NCBI GenBank assembly: GCA_015058045.1
Contig: SVDC01000001.1
Location: 119,727-183,726, forward strand
DNA length: 64,000 bases
DNA from: Cellulosilyticum sp.
Lineage (GTDB): Bacteria; Bacillota; Clostridia; Lachnospirales; Cellulosilyticaceae
Direction: 5' to 3'
Below, piece by piece: positions 26,976 through 35,257 of this stretch. Below the pieces are notes generated by a model, which saw only the letters and a program-made list of their open reading frames with translations, was not told the origin of the DNA and made no database searches. Positions within the stretch are counted from its first letter, which is position 1; every line of letters starts with the position of its first letter. The translations under genes were made by a program, and so were the position numbers.

Positions 26976-27861
26976 TCAGGCACAGCTTCTAAGACAAATG
27001 GTAAGTGGAAAGTTAGAACAAGAACATATGGGGCATAAAAGTGAAATGCACATTATTACGGTGGCTAGTGGTAAAGGAGGCGTAGGGAAAAGTAATTTTA
27101 GTGTGAATTTGGCATTAGCCTTGAAAGGGTTAGGTAAAAATCCAATTATATTGGACGCTGATTTTGGACTGGCTAATGTAGAGGTTATATTGGGAGAACA
27201 TCCCAGATATAACCTATCTCATTTAATTAATGGTGAATGTAAAATACAGGAGTTAGTAACAGAAAGTCAATATGGTATTTCATTTATATCAGGAGGTTCA
27301 GGTATTCGTGATATGAGTTTTTTACCTAGCTATCAAATAGCTGATATTAGTAGAAAATTAGGACAGCTAAGTGATATTACAGATATCTTAATTATTGATA
27401 CAGGCGCGGGAATTAATGATATTGTGGTGAAATTTTGCAATTTAGCAGATCAAGTTTATATTGTTGTAACACCAGAGCCGACTTCTATTACAGATAGCTA
27501 TGCATTGTTAAAAACCCTTGTTAGTAATTTTAGATTAACATCAAAGGTAAAACTTGTTATTAATAAAGCAGATTCACAAAAAGAGGCACATGAAGTATAT
27601 AAAAAGCTGAGTTATGTATGCAATAGCTTTTTGAAATTTCCGGTTGAGTATGCAGGTTTTGTGCCATATGATGAGCAGTTATTTAAAGCCGTTAAACAAC
27701 AGGTACCGATTTTTAAATATAATATACGTGCAAAAGCAAGCATGGCGTATTATCAACTAGCTAAGGCGTACTTGGTGGAACAAGGAGAGCAAATAACAAA
27801 GAGCGAAAAAGTGATGGACAAGGAAAACTTTATGAATAGATTTAAACGATTATTTGGCTAA
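26965..27861 (+). CDS. flhG: Flagellar number regulator FlhG (FleN/YlxH), MinD-like ATPase
   Basis: MinD/ParA-type ATPase that stimulates FlhF and controls flagellar number. The protein has 298 residues. The deviant Walker A is KGGVGKSNFSVNLA near residue 36; the DADFGLANVEV motif and DTGAGI-type Walker B are present. A membrane-targeting type helix may lie at the C-terminus. The start ATG 26965 (or 26968) overlaps the end of flhF. It is followed by a 102-bp gap, the largest within this operon, before cheB. Confidence 0.94.
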   Translation: MMSDQAQLLRQMVSGKLEQEHMGHKSEMHIITVASGKGGVGKSNFSVNLALALKGLGKNPIILDADFGLANVEVILGEHPRYNLSHLINGECKIQELVTESQYGISFISGGSGIRDMSFLPSYQIADISRKLGQLSDITDILIIDTGAGINDIVVKFCNLADQVYIVVTPEPTSITDSYALLKTLVSNFRLTSKVKLVINKADSQKEAHEVYKKLSYVCNSFLKFPVEYAGFVPYDEQLFKAVKQQVPIFKYNIRAKASMAYYQLAKAYLVEQGEQITKSEKVMDKENFMNRFKRLFG

Positions 27862-27963
27862 CAATAAAAAACGCATAATTAGATAGAATGCACGAAAATA
27901 AATTACAGCATCAGTTATAGTTAATATATACCAATCTACATAATACTAATAGGAGAATATTAT

Positions 27964-28602
27964 ATGAAGCAGCGTGATGAAAATGAAGGATACTTGGATA
28001 TAGACAAACCGTACGAGTACATCATTGCGATGGGCATTTCGACAGGGGGCCCTAAACTACTTAGTCAAGTTATTAAATCTTTAGATGAAGAACTTTCAGC
28101 AACCTATATTATTGTTCAGCACATGCCTGTAGGGTTCACCAAGAACTTAGCAGAGCGTCTAAATTCTTTAACCAAATTAATAGTGAAAGAAGCAGAAGAT
28201 GGTGAGTGCTTAAAAAGAGGTGTAGTATATATAGCGCCAGGAGGTTATCAGTTAAAAGTTATTAATGGATTTAGACCTCAGATTCAGCTAACAGATGAAG
28301 TACCTTATAAGGGGCATAGGCCTTCGGTTAATGTAATGCTTCTATCACTTTCCAGTATTAGAAATTGTACAAAGAAGATGATTGCAGTGATTATGACAGG
28401 GATGGGATGTGATGGGCTAGAAGGAGTGACAGCATTAAAAAGAGCCTATAACTGCCAGGTGATTGCACAAGATCAGATGTCATCAACAGTGTTTGGTATG
28501 CCAAAAGCGATTATTAATGCAGGACTTGCAGATTATATCGTTTCGGGTGAAGATATTTCACAAAAAATTAAAGAGATAGTGGGGGATAGTCATGGATGTT
28601 AG
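27964..28602 (+). CDS. cheB: CheB methylesterase domain protein lacking the receiver domain
   Basis: Removes methyl groups from chemoreceptor glutamates during adaptation. The protein has 212 residues, against about 350 for canonical CheB: only the catalytic domain is present. The triad is intact at S26 (GISTGGP), H53 (VQHMP) and D150 (MTGMGCDG), with spacings close to those of known CheB. The N-terminal 19 residues are not a receiver remnant, and the 102-bp upstream gap encodes none. The ATG follows AGGAGAAT. It overlaps cheA by 11 bp. Without a receiver, activation by CheA phosphotransfer could not work in the usual way. Confidence 0.93.
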   Translation: MKQRDENEGYLDIDKPYEYIIAMGISTGGPKLLSQVIKSLDEELSATYIIVQHMPVGFTKNLAERLNSLTKLIVKEAEDGECLKRGVVYIAPGGYQLKVINGFRPQIQLTDEVPYKGHRPSVNVMLLSLSSIRNCTKKMIAVIMTGMGCDGLEGVTALKRAYNCQVIAQDQMSSTVFGMPKAIINAGLADYIVSGEDISQKIKEIVGDSHGC

Positions 28603-30643
28603 TCAATATTTGCAAATATTTATTGAGGAGTCAAAAGATAATCTACAAACTTTAAATGAAAATTTATTAAATCTAGAAAATAATCCAACTGATACAGAAA
28701 CCTTAAATGCTATTTTTAGAGTCGCTCATACTTTAAAAGGAATGGCTGGTACAATGGGGTTTGTAAAGATGCAAAAACTAACACATACTGTAGAAAATGT
28801 GTTATCAGAAATTAGAGCAGGCAATTTATCAGTTGATTCAAATATAGTAGATATTTTATTTCAAAGTTTAGATGCATTAGAAAATTATGTTGAAGAGATT
28901 ACAAACACTTCAAGTGAAGGTAATGAAGAATATACTCAGATTATTACTGTATTAGGAAAAATTATTGAAAATAGTAGTGCGCCAGCTCAAAAAGTAGTAG
29001 TGAAGGCAGAAACTCCAGCTACAACAGAAATAAAGGATGGAGAAGCAAGTGTAGAGAATGCAGCCTTAATTACATTGCCAGAATCACAAGAACTTGTGAA
29101 AAATAATGCCATTAGTATGGGAATGAATGTATACCAAATAAATATTACATTGTCAGCGAATTGTGTTTTAAAATCAGCAAGAGCATTTGTTATTTTCACA
29201 GAACTAGAAAGGTTAGGTGAAATTATTCATTGTGTACCAAGTACACAAGATATTGAAGATGAAAAGTTTGACAAAGAGTTTACTGTTGCTTTTGTAACAA
29301 AAGAATCTGGGGAAAAAATAAGAGAAACAATCTTAAGCGTTTCTGAAGTTGAGAAATCAGTTGTAATGCCATTTACTTCAAGTGGAGTGGTTACAGTAGA
29401 AAAACTTGTTGATAAAGTAGAGGATAAAGAAGAGCAAAAAGCAACACAAACAAATTCTGAGCATACAGCTACACAAAATGCAAAACAGGCACTTTCTAAT
29501 AAGACAGTAAGGGTTAATATTGACCGTTTAGATACATTAATGAATCTCGTAAGTGAGCTTATTATTGTAAAAACACAATTAGAAGGACTTGAGGTGGGTT
29601 CAGGAGAAGTTGAAAGTAACTATAATGATTCAGTAGAGTATCTTGAACGTATTACCACAAACTTACATGATGCAGTTATGAAAGTTCGAATGGTACCAGT
29701 AGAAACTGTATTCAATAGATTCCCACGTATGATTCGTGATGTTTCTAGAAAATTAGATAAAGAAATTGATTTGGTAATGTCAGGTGAAGAAACAGAACTT
29801 GACCGTACAGTAATTGATGAAATCGGCGATCCACTTATTCACTTACTTAGAAACGCAGCTGACCATGGTTTAGAAACAACAGAAGAGCGTATTCAATTAG
29901 GAAAGCCTCGTAAAGGAACAATTAAATTACAAGCTTACCAAGATGGTAATAGCGTAATGATTGTTGTTGAAGATGATGGTAAAGGAATCAATGTTAATAA
30001 GATTAAGAATAAAGCTATTGATAAAGGAACAATCACTAAAGAAGAAGCTGCTACAATGACAGAAAAAGAGATTATTGAGTTGCTCTTTAGACCAAGCTTT
30101 AGTACAGCTGAAAAGATTTCAGATTTATCAGGACGTGGTGTAGGGCTAGATGTTGTAAAAAGTAAAATTACAGCTTTAGGTGGGCATGTTGAGGTAGAGA
30201 CTGAATGGGGTAAAGGTAGTAAGTTTATTGTACGCTTACCATTAACTTTAGCTATTATTCAAGCATTAATGATTAACATAGCTGATGATAAATATGCTAT
30301 TCCACTTAGTAATATTCAAAATATTGAAGATGTCTATAAAGAAGATATTAAACTTGTACAAAATCAAGAGGTTATTGTTGTAAGAGATGAGATTATTCCA
30401 ATTATTAGACTTAGAAGTGTTCTTGGGCTCCCAGAAGAAGAAGATAAAGATATGATGATGGGGGTTATTGTGAAAAAAGGTGAGAAACAAGTAGGTTTCA
30501 TTGTAGATTCACTTATTGGGCAACAAGAAATTGTTATCAAATCACTTGGTAAATACTTAAGTGGTATTGATATTATCGCAGGCGCAACAATCTTAGGTAA
30601 TGGTGAAGTGGCACTTATTTTAGATGTCAACTCACTTATATAA
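28592..30643 (+). CDS. cheA: Chemotaxis histidine kinase CheA
   Basis: Receptor-coupled kinase that phosphorylates CheY. The protein has 683 residues. P1 (HPt) holds phospho-acceptor H46 in FRVAHTLKGMAG. P2 lies at about 180-265 and P3 near 305-365 (NIDRLDTLMNLVSELI). P4 covers 370-545 with the N box LLRNAADHGLE near 415, G1 DDGKGI near 458 and G2 DLSGRGVGLDVV near 511. P5, the CheW-like domain, runs to the end. All kinase motifs are intact. The ATG lies within the end of cheB after GGGGGA. Confidence 0.96.
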   Translation: MDVSQYLQIFIEESKDNLQTLNENLLNLENNPTDTETLNAIFRVAHTLKGMAGTMGFVKMQKLTHTVENVLSEIRAGNLSVDSNIVDILFQSLDALENYVEEITNTSSEGNEEYTQIITVLGKIIENSSAPAQKVVVKAETPATTEIKDGEASVENAALITLPESQELVKNNAISMGMNVYQINITLSANCVLKSARAFVIFTELERLGEIIHCVPSTQDIEDEKFDKEFTVAFVTKESGEKIRETILSVSEVEKSVVMPFTSSGVVTVEKLVDKVEDKEEQKATQTNSEHTATQNAKQALSNKTVRVNIDRLDTLMNLVSELIIVKTQLEGLEVGSGEVESNYNDSVEYLERITTNLHDAVMKVRMVPVETVFNRFPRMIRDVSRKLDKEIDLVMSGEETELDRTVIDEIGDPLIHLLRNAADHGLETTEERIQLGKPRKGTIKLQAYQDGNSVMIVVEDDGKGINVNKIKNKAIDKGTITKEEAATMTEKEIIELLFRPSFSTAEKISDLSGRGVGLDVVKSKITALGGHVEVETEWGKGSKFIVRLPLTLAIIQALMINIADDKYAIPLSNIQNIEDVYKEDIKLVQNQEVIVVRDEIIPIIRLRSVLGLPEEEDKDMMMGVIVKKGEKQVGFIVDSLIGQQEIVIKSLGKYLSGIDIIAGATILGNGEVALILDVNSLI

Positions 30644-30655
30644 GGGGGAATAAAA

Positions 30656-31117
30656 ATGGAAGCAGTAGCTCAAACAATGCAACAATATATTGTTTTTAAA
30701 CTAGATGAACAACTTTATGGTATCAGTATTCAAAACGTACAAATTATTGAAAAAATGAAGCCTGTAATGCGTGTACCTAAGGTGGCTACATGCATTAAAG
30801 GGGTTATGAATCTTAGAGGTGAAATTATACCGGTTGTTAGTCTTCGTGATCAGTTTAAATTAGAAGAAAAGCAGTGTACAGATAAAACAAGAATTATTAT
30901 TGTAAAACTTGAAGAAGCAATGGTGGGGCTTATTGTAGATGAGGTTAAGGAAGTTATTGAAATAGAAAATGCCCAAGTTGAAGTGGTACAAAATATTCAA
31001 GGGAAGATGAAAACAAGCCATATTTTAGGAGTTGGTAAAGTAGAAGAAAATATTGTAACCCTTCTTAATTTAACGAATATTATTGAAGAAGCCTTTGCAT
31101 CAGAAGATTTAAAATAG
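30656..31117 (+). CDS. cheW: Chemotaxis coupling protein CheW
   Basis: SH3-like adaptor that links CheA to chemoreceptors. The protein has 153 residues. The domain covers about 10-145 with the typical motifs YGISIQNVQIIEKMKPVMRVP, split here as YGISIQNVQ and MRVPKVATCIKGVMNLRGEI, then IPVVSLRDQF. The ATG follows AAGGGGGAATA. It lies between cheA and cheC as in Bacillus. Confidence 0.95.
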   Translation: MEAVAQTMQQYIVFKLDEQLYGISIQNVQIIEKMKPVMRVPKVATCIKGVMNLRGEIIPVVSLRDQFKLEEKQCTDKTRIIIVKLEEAMVGLIVDEVKEVIEIENAQVEVVQNIQGKMKTSHILGVGKVEENIVTLLNLTNIIEEAFASEDLK

Positions 31118-31129
31118 GGAGGAAACCAG

Positions 31130-31753
31130 GTGAGAAATCGTAGTTATCAAGATATAACAGATATAGAAATGGATATGCTGAGAGAAGCAGGGAATATTGC
31201 TTCAGGTAATGCAATGACATCACTCAGTACATTAATCGGTTCAACCCTAGATATGAGTGTAGCTAAAGTGAGAATAGAAAAAATTCAAGGGCTACCAGAT
31301 GTTTTGGGAAATGCAGAAGAGGTCATTGCAGGAATGCTCATTAATGTGTATGGCGATTTAAATGCTATGCTTTTATTGGCTTTTAAAACAGAAAGTGCAC
31401 TAGCTATTGTTAATCGTATGTTAGGCAAAAGTTTAACTGACTTAAATGAACTAGAAGAGATTGATTATTCAGCTTTATGTGAAACAGGTAACATTTTAGC
31501 AGGATCTTATTTAAGTGCGCTTAATACATTTACTGGACTTAAATTAGATGTTTCAACTCCTCAAATGGCTATCGATATGGCGGGTGCAATTCTTAGTTAT
31601 CCGGCAATTGAATTTGTGTATAATGATAACTCGATGTTATTTATTGAAACGGTTTTCGAAGATGTAAATGGTTTCTTAAATGGAACCTATATTCTAATTC
31701 TCGATAACGCATCTTATAATAGCGTTATCGAGTCATTAGGAGTGTACTTATGA
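31130..31753 (+). CDS. cheC: CheY-P phosphatase CheC
   Basis: Dephosphorylates CheY-P and binds CheD to tune adaptation. The protein has 207 residues. Both E-x-x-N phosphatase sites are present: LREAGNIASGNAMT near residue 17 and CETGNILAGSYLSA near 117. The start is GTG 31130 after GGGAGG. The stop overlaps the cheD start (ATGA). The last codons contain a perfect 11-bp inverted repeat that ends 5 nt before the cheD ribosome binding site. Confidence 0.95.
   Translation: MRNRSYQDITDIEMDMLREAGNIASGNAMTSLSTLIGSTLDMSVAKVRIEKIQGLPDVLGNAEEVIAGMLINVYGDLNAMLLLAFKTESALAIVNRMLGKSLTDLNELEEIDYSALCETGNILAGSYLSALNTFTGLKLDVSTPQMAIDMAGAILSYPAIEFVYNDNSMLFIETVFEDVNGFLNGTYILILDNASYNSVIESLGVYL
31700..31732 (+). 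repeat. Perfect inverted repeat at the cheC-cheD junction
   Basis: Arms 31700-31710 and 31722-31732 pair perfectly over 11 bp with an 11-nt loop, inside the last part of cheC. The cheD Shine-Dalgarno (TAGGAG, 31737-31742) begins 5 nt later. No T-run follows. It could influence coupling of cheC and cheD translation. Confidence 0.85.
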
Positions 31754-32241
31754 GAGAAGGAATGGTAATTAAAGTTGGGATGGCAGATTTGAACATTGCA
31801 ATGGAGCCGGATATATTGACCACTTTGGGGTTGGGGTCATGCGTTGGAATTGCACTTTATGATCCTATTATAAAAATAGGTGGGCTTGCTCATATTATGT
31901 TACCTGATAGTACACAAATTAAAAATAATGAAAATAAGGCCAAGTTTGCAGATACTGCTATGCAGGTTCTATTACAGCAAATGTTAAAACAAGGAGCAAA
32001 GAAAAATAGACTTGTTGCTAAAATAGCAGGAGGTGCCCATATGTTTGAATTCAAAAATATGGATGATATGATGCGCATCGGGACAAGAAATGTTAATGCT
32101 GTATTGCAGATATTAGAAGAGATGCGTATACCGCTCATAGCTCAAGATACAGGTGATAATTACGGGAGAACAATAGAACTTCATACGACAACAGGTATGT
32201 TACGTGTAAAAACTATTGGACATGGTATTCGAGAAATATAG
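31750..32241 (+). CDS. cheD: Chemoreceptor glutamine deamidase CheD
   Basis: Deamidates receptor glutamines and stimulates CheC. The protein has 163 residues. Catalytic C31 (GLGSCVGIALYDP) and H48 (GGLAHIMLP) are spaced as in characterised CheD proteins. The later motif KIAGGAHMF and the C-terminal GRTIELHTTTG also fit. It overlaps cheC by 4 bp. Its short distance to sigD (19 bp) indicates one transcript. Confidence 0.95.
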   Translation: MREGMVIKVGMADLNIAMEPDILTTLGLGSCVGIALYDPIIKIGGLAHIMLPDSTQIKNNENKAKFADTAMQVLLQQMLKQGAKKNRLVAKIAGGAHMFEFKNMDDMMRIGTRNVNAVLQILEEMRIPLIAQDTGDNYGRTIELHTTTGMLRVKTIGHGIREI

Positions 32242-32260
32242 TTTTAATGGGGGCCCATAT

Positions 32261-33010
32261 ATGGACAAAAAAGATATGAATGAAATATGGATTCAATATA
32301 CAAAAACACATAGTACAGCATTAAAGGAAATGTTAACAGAGTACTATGTTGATTTAGTTAGATTAGTAGCAGGTAGGTTAGGGATTTACCTTAATCAGTA
32401 TATTGATATAGATGATTTAGTAGGATATGGTATACTTGGGCTAATAGATGCAATTGATAAATTTGATCCAACTAAGAATGTAAAATTTGAAACTTATGCT
32501 TCGCTAAGAATTAGAGGGGCAATTTTAGATGCAATAAGAAAACTAGATTGGATACCAAGAACGCTTAGAAAAAAGCAAAAGGATCTTGATAAGGCTCATG
32601 TTGAACTTGAGATGAAGCTAGGGAGGTTACCACTAGGTCAAGAAGTAGCAGATAATCTAAATATTTCATTAGAAGAGTATAATAATCTATTAAAAGAGGT
32701 TAATGTATCTACTTTGGTTTCAATTGATGAAAATGTTTATCATTTTGAATCCATTAGAGATTATAATGCTCAGATTCCAGATCATTATGTGGAAGAAAAT
32801 GAAATAAAAGCTACTTTGACTGAGGTGATAGATGAACTTCCAGAGAGAGAAAAGAAGGTCATCATTCTATATTACTATGAAGAATTGACATTAAAAGAAA
32901 TTAGTAGAGTATTAGAAGTGTCTGAATCAAGGGTTTCGCAATTGCACACAAAGGCAGTGTCAAGATTGAGAATGCATATGTCAAAGTATCATTTAGATTT
33001 ACCACTATAA
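32261..33010 (+). CDS. sigD: RNA polymerase sigma factor SigD (FliA, sigma-28)
   Basis: Directs transcription of late flagellar and chemotaxis genes. From ATG 32261 it has 249 residues, the usual size, 7 nt after GGGGG. Region 2 contains DIDDLVGYGILGLIDAIDKF and YASLRIRGAILDAIRKLDW. Region 4 contains LTLKEISRVLEVSESRVSQ. An upstream in-frame start at 32216 lies inside cheD. No flgM anti-sigma gene is in the window. The position at the end of the fla/che operon matches Bacillus. Confidence 0.96.
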   Translation: MDKKDMNEIWIQYTKTHSTALKEMLTEYYVDLVRLVAGRLGIYLNQYIDIDDLVGYGILGLIDAIDKFDPTKNVKFETYASLRIRGAILDAIRKLDWIPRTLRKKQKDLDKAHVELEMKLGRLPLGQEVADNLNISLEEYNNLLKEVNVSTLVSIDENVYHFESIRDYNAQIPDHYVEENEIKATLTEVIDELPEREKKVIILYYYEELTLKEISRVLEVSESRVSQLHTKAVSRLRMHMSKYHLDLPL

Positions 33011-33033
33011 AAGACTTATAAGGAGGAATATAG

Positions 33034-33339
33034 ATGCTACGTCCAATTGATACTCAAACTATTTATCAGCAAACACCAGAAGTTTCTAATAGACAGCAGG
33101 CGTTTAAGCAGGGAGAAGAGATGCAGCAAACACAGTTTGCAAATCTATTACATAAAGAAGTAGAAGATAAGAAAAAAGTAGTCATTGAAACAAAAGAGGA
33201 TGCAAAAACAGATAATGATTTAAATAAGAGACAAGGGCGTAATGCATTTGGTGAAAAAAAGAAATATAAAAAGAAAAAAAATGATACAGAAGAAGAAAAG
33301 AAAAAAGAAAAGTCTCAGCATTTTGATATGAGAATTTAA
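33034..33339 (+). CDS. Small charged protein after sigD, function unknown
   Basis: A 101-residue protein with no membrane span. The N-terminus reads MLRPIDTQTIYQQTPEVSNR, and residues 40-95 are extremely rich in Lys and Glu (a KKKYKKKK run). The ATG has a strong AAGGAGG site 9 nt upstream. I recall similar short proteins starting with a PID motif at this place in clostridial fla operons, but I cannot name a characterised family. Given the position, a link to motility is possible. Not recognised further. Confidence 0.75.
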   Translation: MLRPIDTQTIYQQTPEVSNRQQAFKQGEEMQQTQFANLLHKEVEDKKKVVIETKEDAKTDNDLNKRQGRNAFGEKKKYKKKKNDTEEEKKKEKSQHFDMRI

Positions 33340-33350
33340 AGGAGTAAATC

Positions 33351-33809
33351 ATGCATTTATCAATTGAAAATTTACCCATAGTTTTCTTAGGCGTAGTGGG
33401 AATGGGGATGGCTATTGTATTGATTGGTATCATAAGATTAGCAGGTCATAGCGAAGAACACCCTTTACAAAACGACCTAGAAAGTGATGGACAAGCAAGT
33501 AACCTGGAAGATTTATTTAGCTTTTTCTTACAGGAAGAGGAGAAAAAAAATCAAGATTTTAGAGAAATGGTGATGAATACTTCTGTACATAAACGAGATA
33601 AAGAAATAAAGAATTCAGAACTTAGTAAGAAACAAAGTGAAATCCAGCAGAAAGAAGCAATACACCCTAAAGTACAGGTGGAAAAAGAGATGTTTGCTAA
33701 AATCATAGAACGGTACAAACAAGGACAATCTATTGAAGAGATTGCAAAAGACTTGAAGAAAGGTACAGGTGAGGTGAAACTTATTATTTCACTTTATTCC
33801 ATGAGGTAA
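33351..33809 (+). CDS. Membrane-anchored SwrB-like/DUF6115-type protein
   Basis: A 152-residue protein with one N-terminal span at about 9-28, a charged linker, and a C-terminal helical module at about 112-150 containing FAKIIERYKQGQSIEEIAKD then GEVKLIISLY. That module resembles a helix-turn-helix seen in SwrB-like and related proteins. In Bacillus swrB lies between sigD and rpsB and activates the flagellar export switch. The matching position here makes a similar role plausible, but sequence similarity is weak. The ATG follows AAGGAG. Confidence 0.65.
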   Translation: MHLSIENLPIVFLGVVGMGMAIVLIGIIRLAGHSEEHPLQNDLESDGQASNLEDLFSFFLQEEEKKNQDFREMVMNTSVHKRDKEIKNSELSKKQSEIQQKEAIHPKVQVEKEMFAKIIERYKQGQSIEEIAKDLKKGTGEVKLIISLYSMR

Positions 33810-33813
33810 ACAG

Positions 33814-34338
33814 ATGAAAAGATTAAAGTTGACTTTTTGGATACTAGGGTTTGGGTGTGGAATGGTAGTAACAGGGATAATAGGCACCTTACTGAGTTTG
33901 AATATTGAAGTGGATACTACAAAGCAATCTGATAAAACAGAACAAGTAAGTGAAATCAAAGAAGAAAGTTTGGTTCAAAAGGAAACAGGTGTTCTGGAAA
34001 CAGTAGATGCAAAGGAAACATTAAATGAGACCACATCAATAAAGCATACGTTATCAAGTGAGGGTAAATTAGGAGAGCATGCAGAAGAACAAGGAGAAAG
34101 TCAAGAGACACAACAAGTCGAAATATCTCAAAATGAAGTATGCGAAATTACTATTCCAAGCGATTTAAGTGCAAGTCAAATTTGCGAAATATTGGAAAAG
34201 AATAATATAGTAGAAAGTGGTAAAGATTTTTTGGCTTACGTCAAAGAGAGAAAAAAGCAAACTTATATGCAATCAGGTCATTATACATTACCAATCCATG
34301 CAGATTATGAAGAACTACTAGAACAATTGATTTCATAA
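33814..34338 (+). CDS. Membrane protein with MltG-like C-terminal (LysM-like) region
   Basis: A 174-residue protein. One N-terminal span lies at about 7-29, a Glu/Thr/Ser-rich linker at about 35-110, and a C-terminal module at about 112-172. The module (SDLSASQICEILEKNNIVES, FLAYVKERK, then SGHYTLPIHADYEELLEQLI) looks like the LysM-like part of endolytic transglycosylase MltG. The catalytic lytic domain is absent, so this is not a full MltG. It starts 5 nt after the previous gene and closes the fla/che cluster. Its function is unknown. Confidence 0.65.
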   Translation: MKRLKLTFWILGFGCGMVVTGIIGTLLSLNIEVDTTKQSDKTEQVSEIKEESLVQKETGVLETVDAKETLNETTSIKHTLSSEGKLGEHAEEQGESQETQQVEISQNEVCEITIPSDLSASQICEILEKNNIVESGKDFLAYVKERKKQTYMQSGHYTLPIHADYEELLEQLIS

Positions 34339-34360
34339 ATAGAAAAATGCAAAAAAATGA

Positions 34361-34389
34361 TTGATTATAGTATTTAGATATGCTATACT
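34361..34389 (+). promoter_or_regulatory. Sigma-A promoter of rpsB-tsf
   Basis: TTGATT (34361-34366), a 17-bp spacer and TATACT (34384-34389). It gives a leader of about 93 nt before rpsB. Confidence 0.7.
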
Positions 34390-34407
34390 GATTAGCGAAA
34401 AACGCAC

Positions 34408-34462
34408 GTATATAGATGTACAAATGGGGTGCTATAATAGTCCATTTGTATTTAATATATAC
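34408..34462 (+). promoter_or_regulatory. Structured rpsB leader hairpin
   Basis: A long two-part hairpin. The outer stem pairs 34408-34414 with 34456-34462 (7 bp), then an internal loop, then an inner stem pairs 34419-34427 with 34442-34450 (9 bp, plus a G-U), with a 14-nt loop. The 3' arm ends directly at a GGAGG (34463-34467), 8 nt before a second GGAGG that serves rpsB. Placement suggests control of S2/EF-Ts synthesis, but no family match is claimed. Confidence 0.6.
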
Positions 34463-34488
34463 GGAGGAAAAAACCAGGAGGTATTACA

Positions 34489-35232
34489 ATGAGTGTAATT
34501 TCAATGAAACAATTATTAGAAGCTGGTGTACATTTCGGTCACCAAACAAGAAGATGGAATCCAAAAATGAAAGAGTACATCTTCACAGAAAGAAACGGTA
34601 TCTACATTATTGACTTACAAAAAACAGCTAAAAAAGTTGATGAAGCATATAATGTAATTCGTCAAGCAGCTGAAGAAGGCGGTAAAGTATTATTTGTTGG
34701 TACTAAAAAACAAGCTCAAGAATCAATCAAATCAGAAGCTGAAAGAAGTGGTATGTACTACGTAAACAACAGATGGTTAGGTGGTATGCTTACTAACTTC
34801 ACAACAATCAAAAGCCGTGTTGCTAGATTAAAACAATTAGAAGCTATGGAACAAGATGGTACTTTCGAAGTACTTCCTAAAAAAGAAGTAATTGAACTTC
34901 GTAAAGAAATGGAAAAACTTGAAAAGAACTTAGGCGGTATCAAAGAAATGAAAGAACTTCCAAGCTTAATGTTCGTAGTTGATCCACGCAAAGAAAAAAT
35001 TGCTATTCAAGAAGCACACATTTTAGGAATTCCAGTAGTTGCTATCGTAGATACAAACTGTGATCCAGAAGAAGTAGATTACGTTATCCCAGGTAACGAT
35101 GATGCTATTCGTGCAGTAAAATTAATCGTAGCTAAAATGGCAGATGCTATTATTGAAGCTAACCAAGGTGAAATCTTAACAGCTGCTGAAGAAGTAGCTG
35201 AAGAAGCTGCTGAAGAAGTAACTGCAGAATAA
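34489..35232 (+). CDS. rpsB: 30S ribosomal protein S2
   Basis: Small-subunit ribosomal protein needed for S1/mRNA recruitment. The protein has 247 residues. The S2 signatures are [20 protein letters not shown] near the start and [21 protein letters not shown] near residue 182. The C-terminal tail is Ala/Glu-rich. The ATG has CAGGAGG. Codon use is clearly shifted to AAC, TTC and ATC compared with the flagellar genes, as expected of a highly expressed gene. It is followed by tsf. Confidence 0.98.
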   Translation: MSVISMKQLLEAGVHFGHQTRRWNPKMKEYIFTERNGIYIIDLQKTAKKVDEAYNVIRQAAEEGGKVLFVGTKKQAQESIKSEAERSGMYYVNNRWLGGMLTNFTTIKSRVARLKQLEAMEQDGTFEVLPKKEVIELRKEMEKLEKNLGGIKEMKELPSLMFVVDPRKEKIAIQEAHILGIPVVAIVDTNCDPEEVDYVIPGNDDAIRAVKLIVAKMADAIIEANQGEILTAAEEVAEEAAEEVTAE

Positions 35233-35257
35233 TATATAAATATTGGAGGAACTCAAA

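Noticed and set aside
34416..34613. A 65-codon plus-strand frame over the rpsB leader and start
   Set aside because: It overlaps the hairpin and the rpsB coding start in a different frame, with no ribosome binding site.
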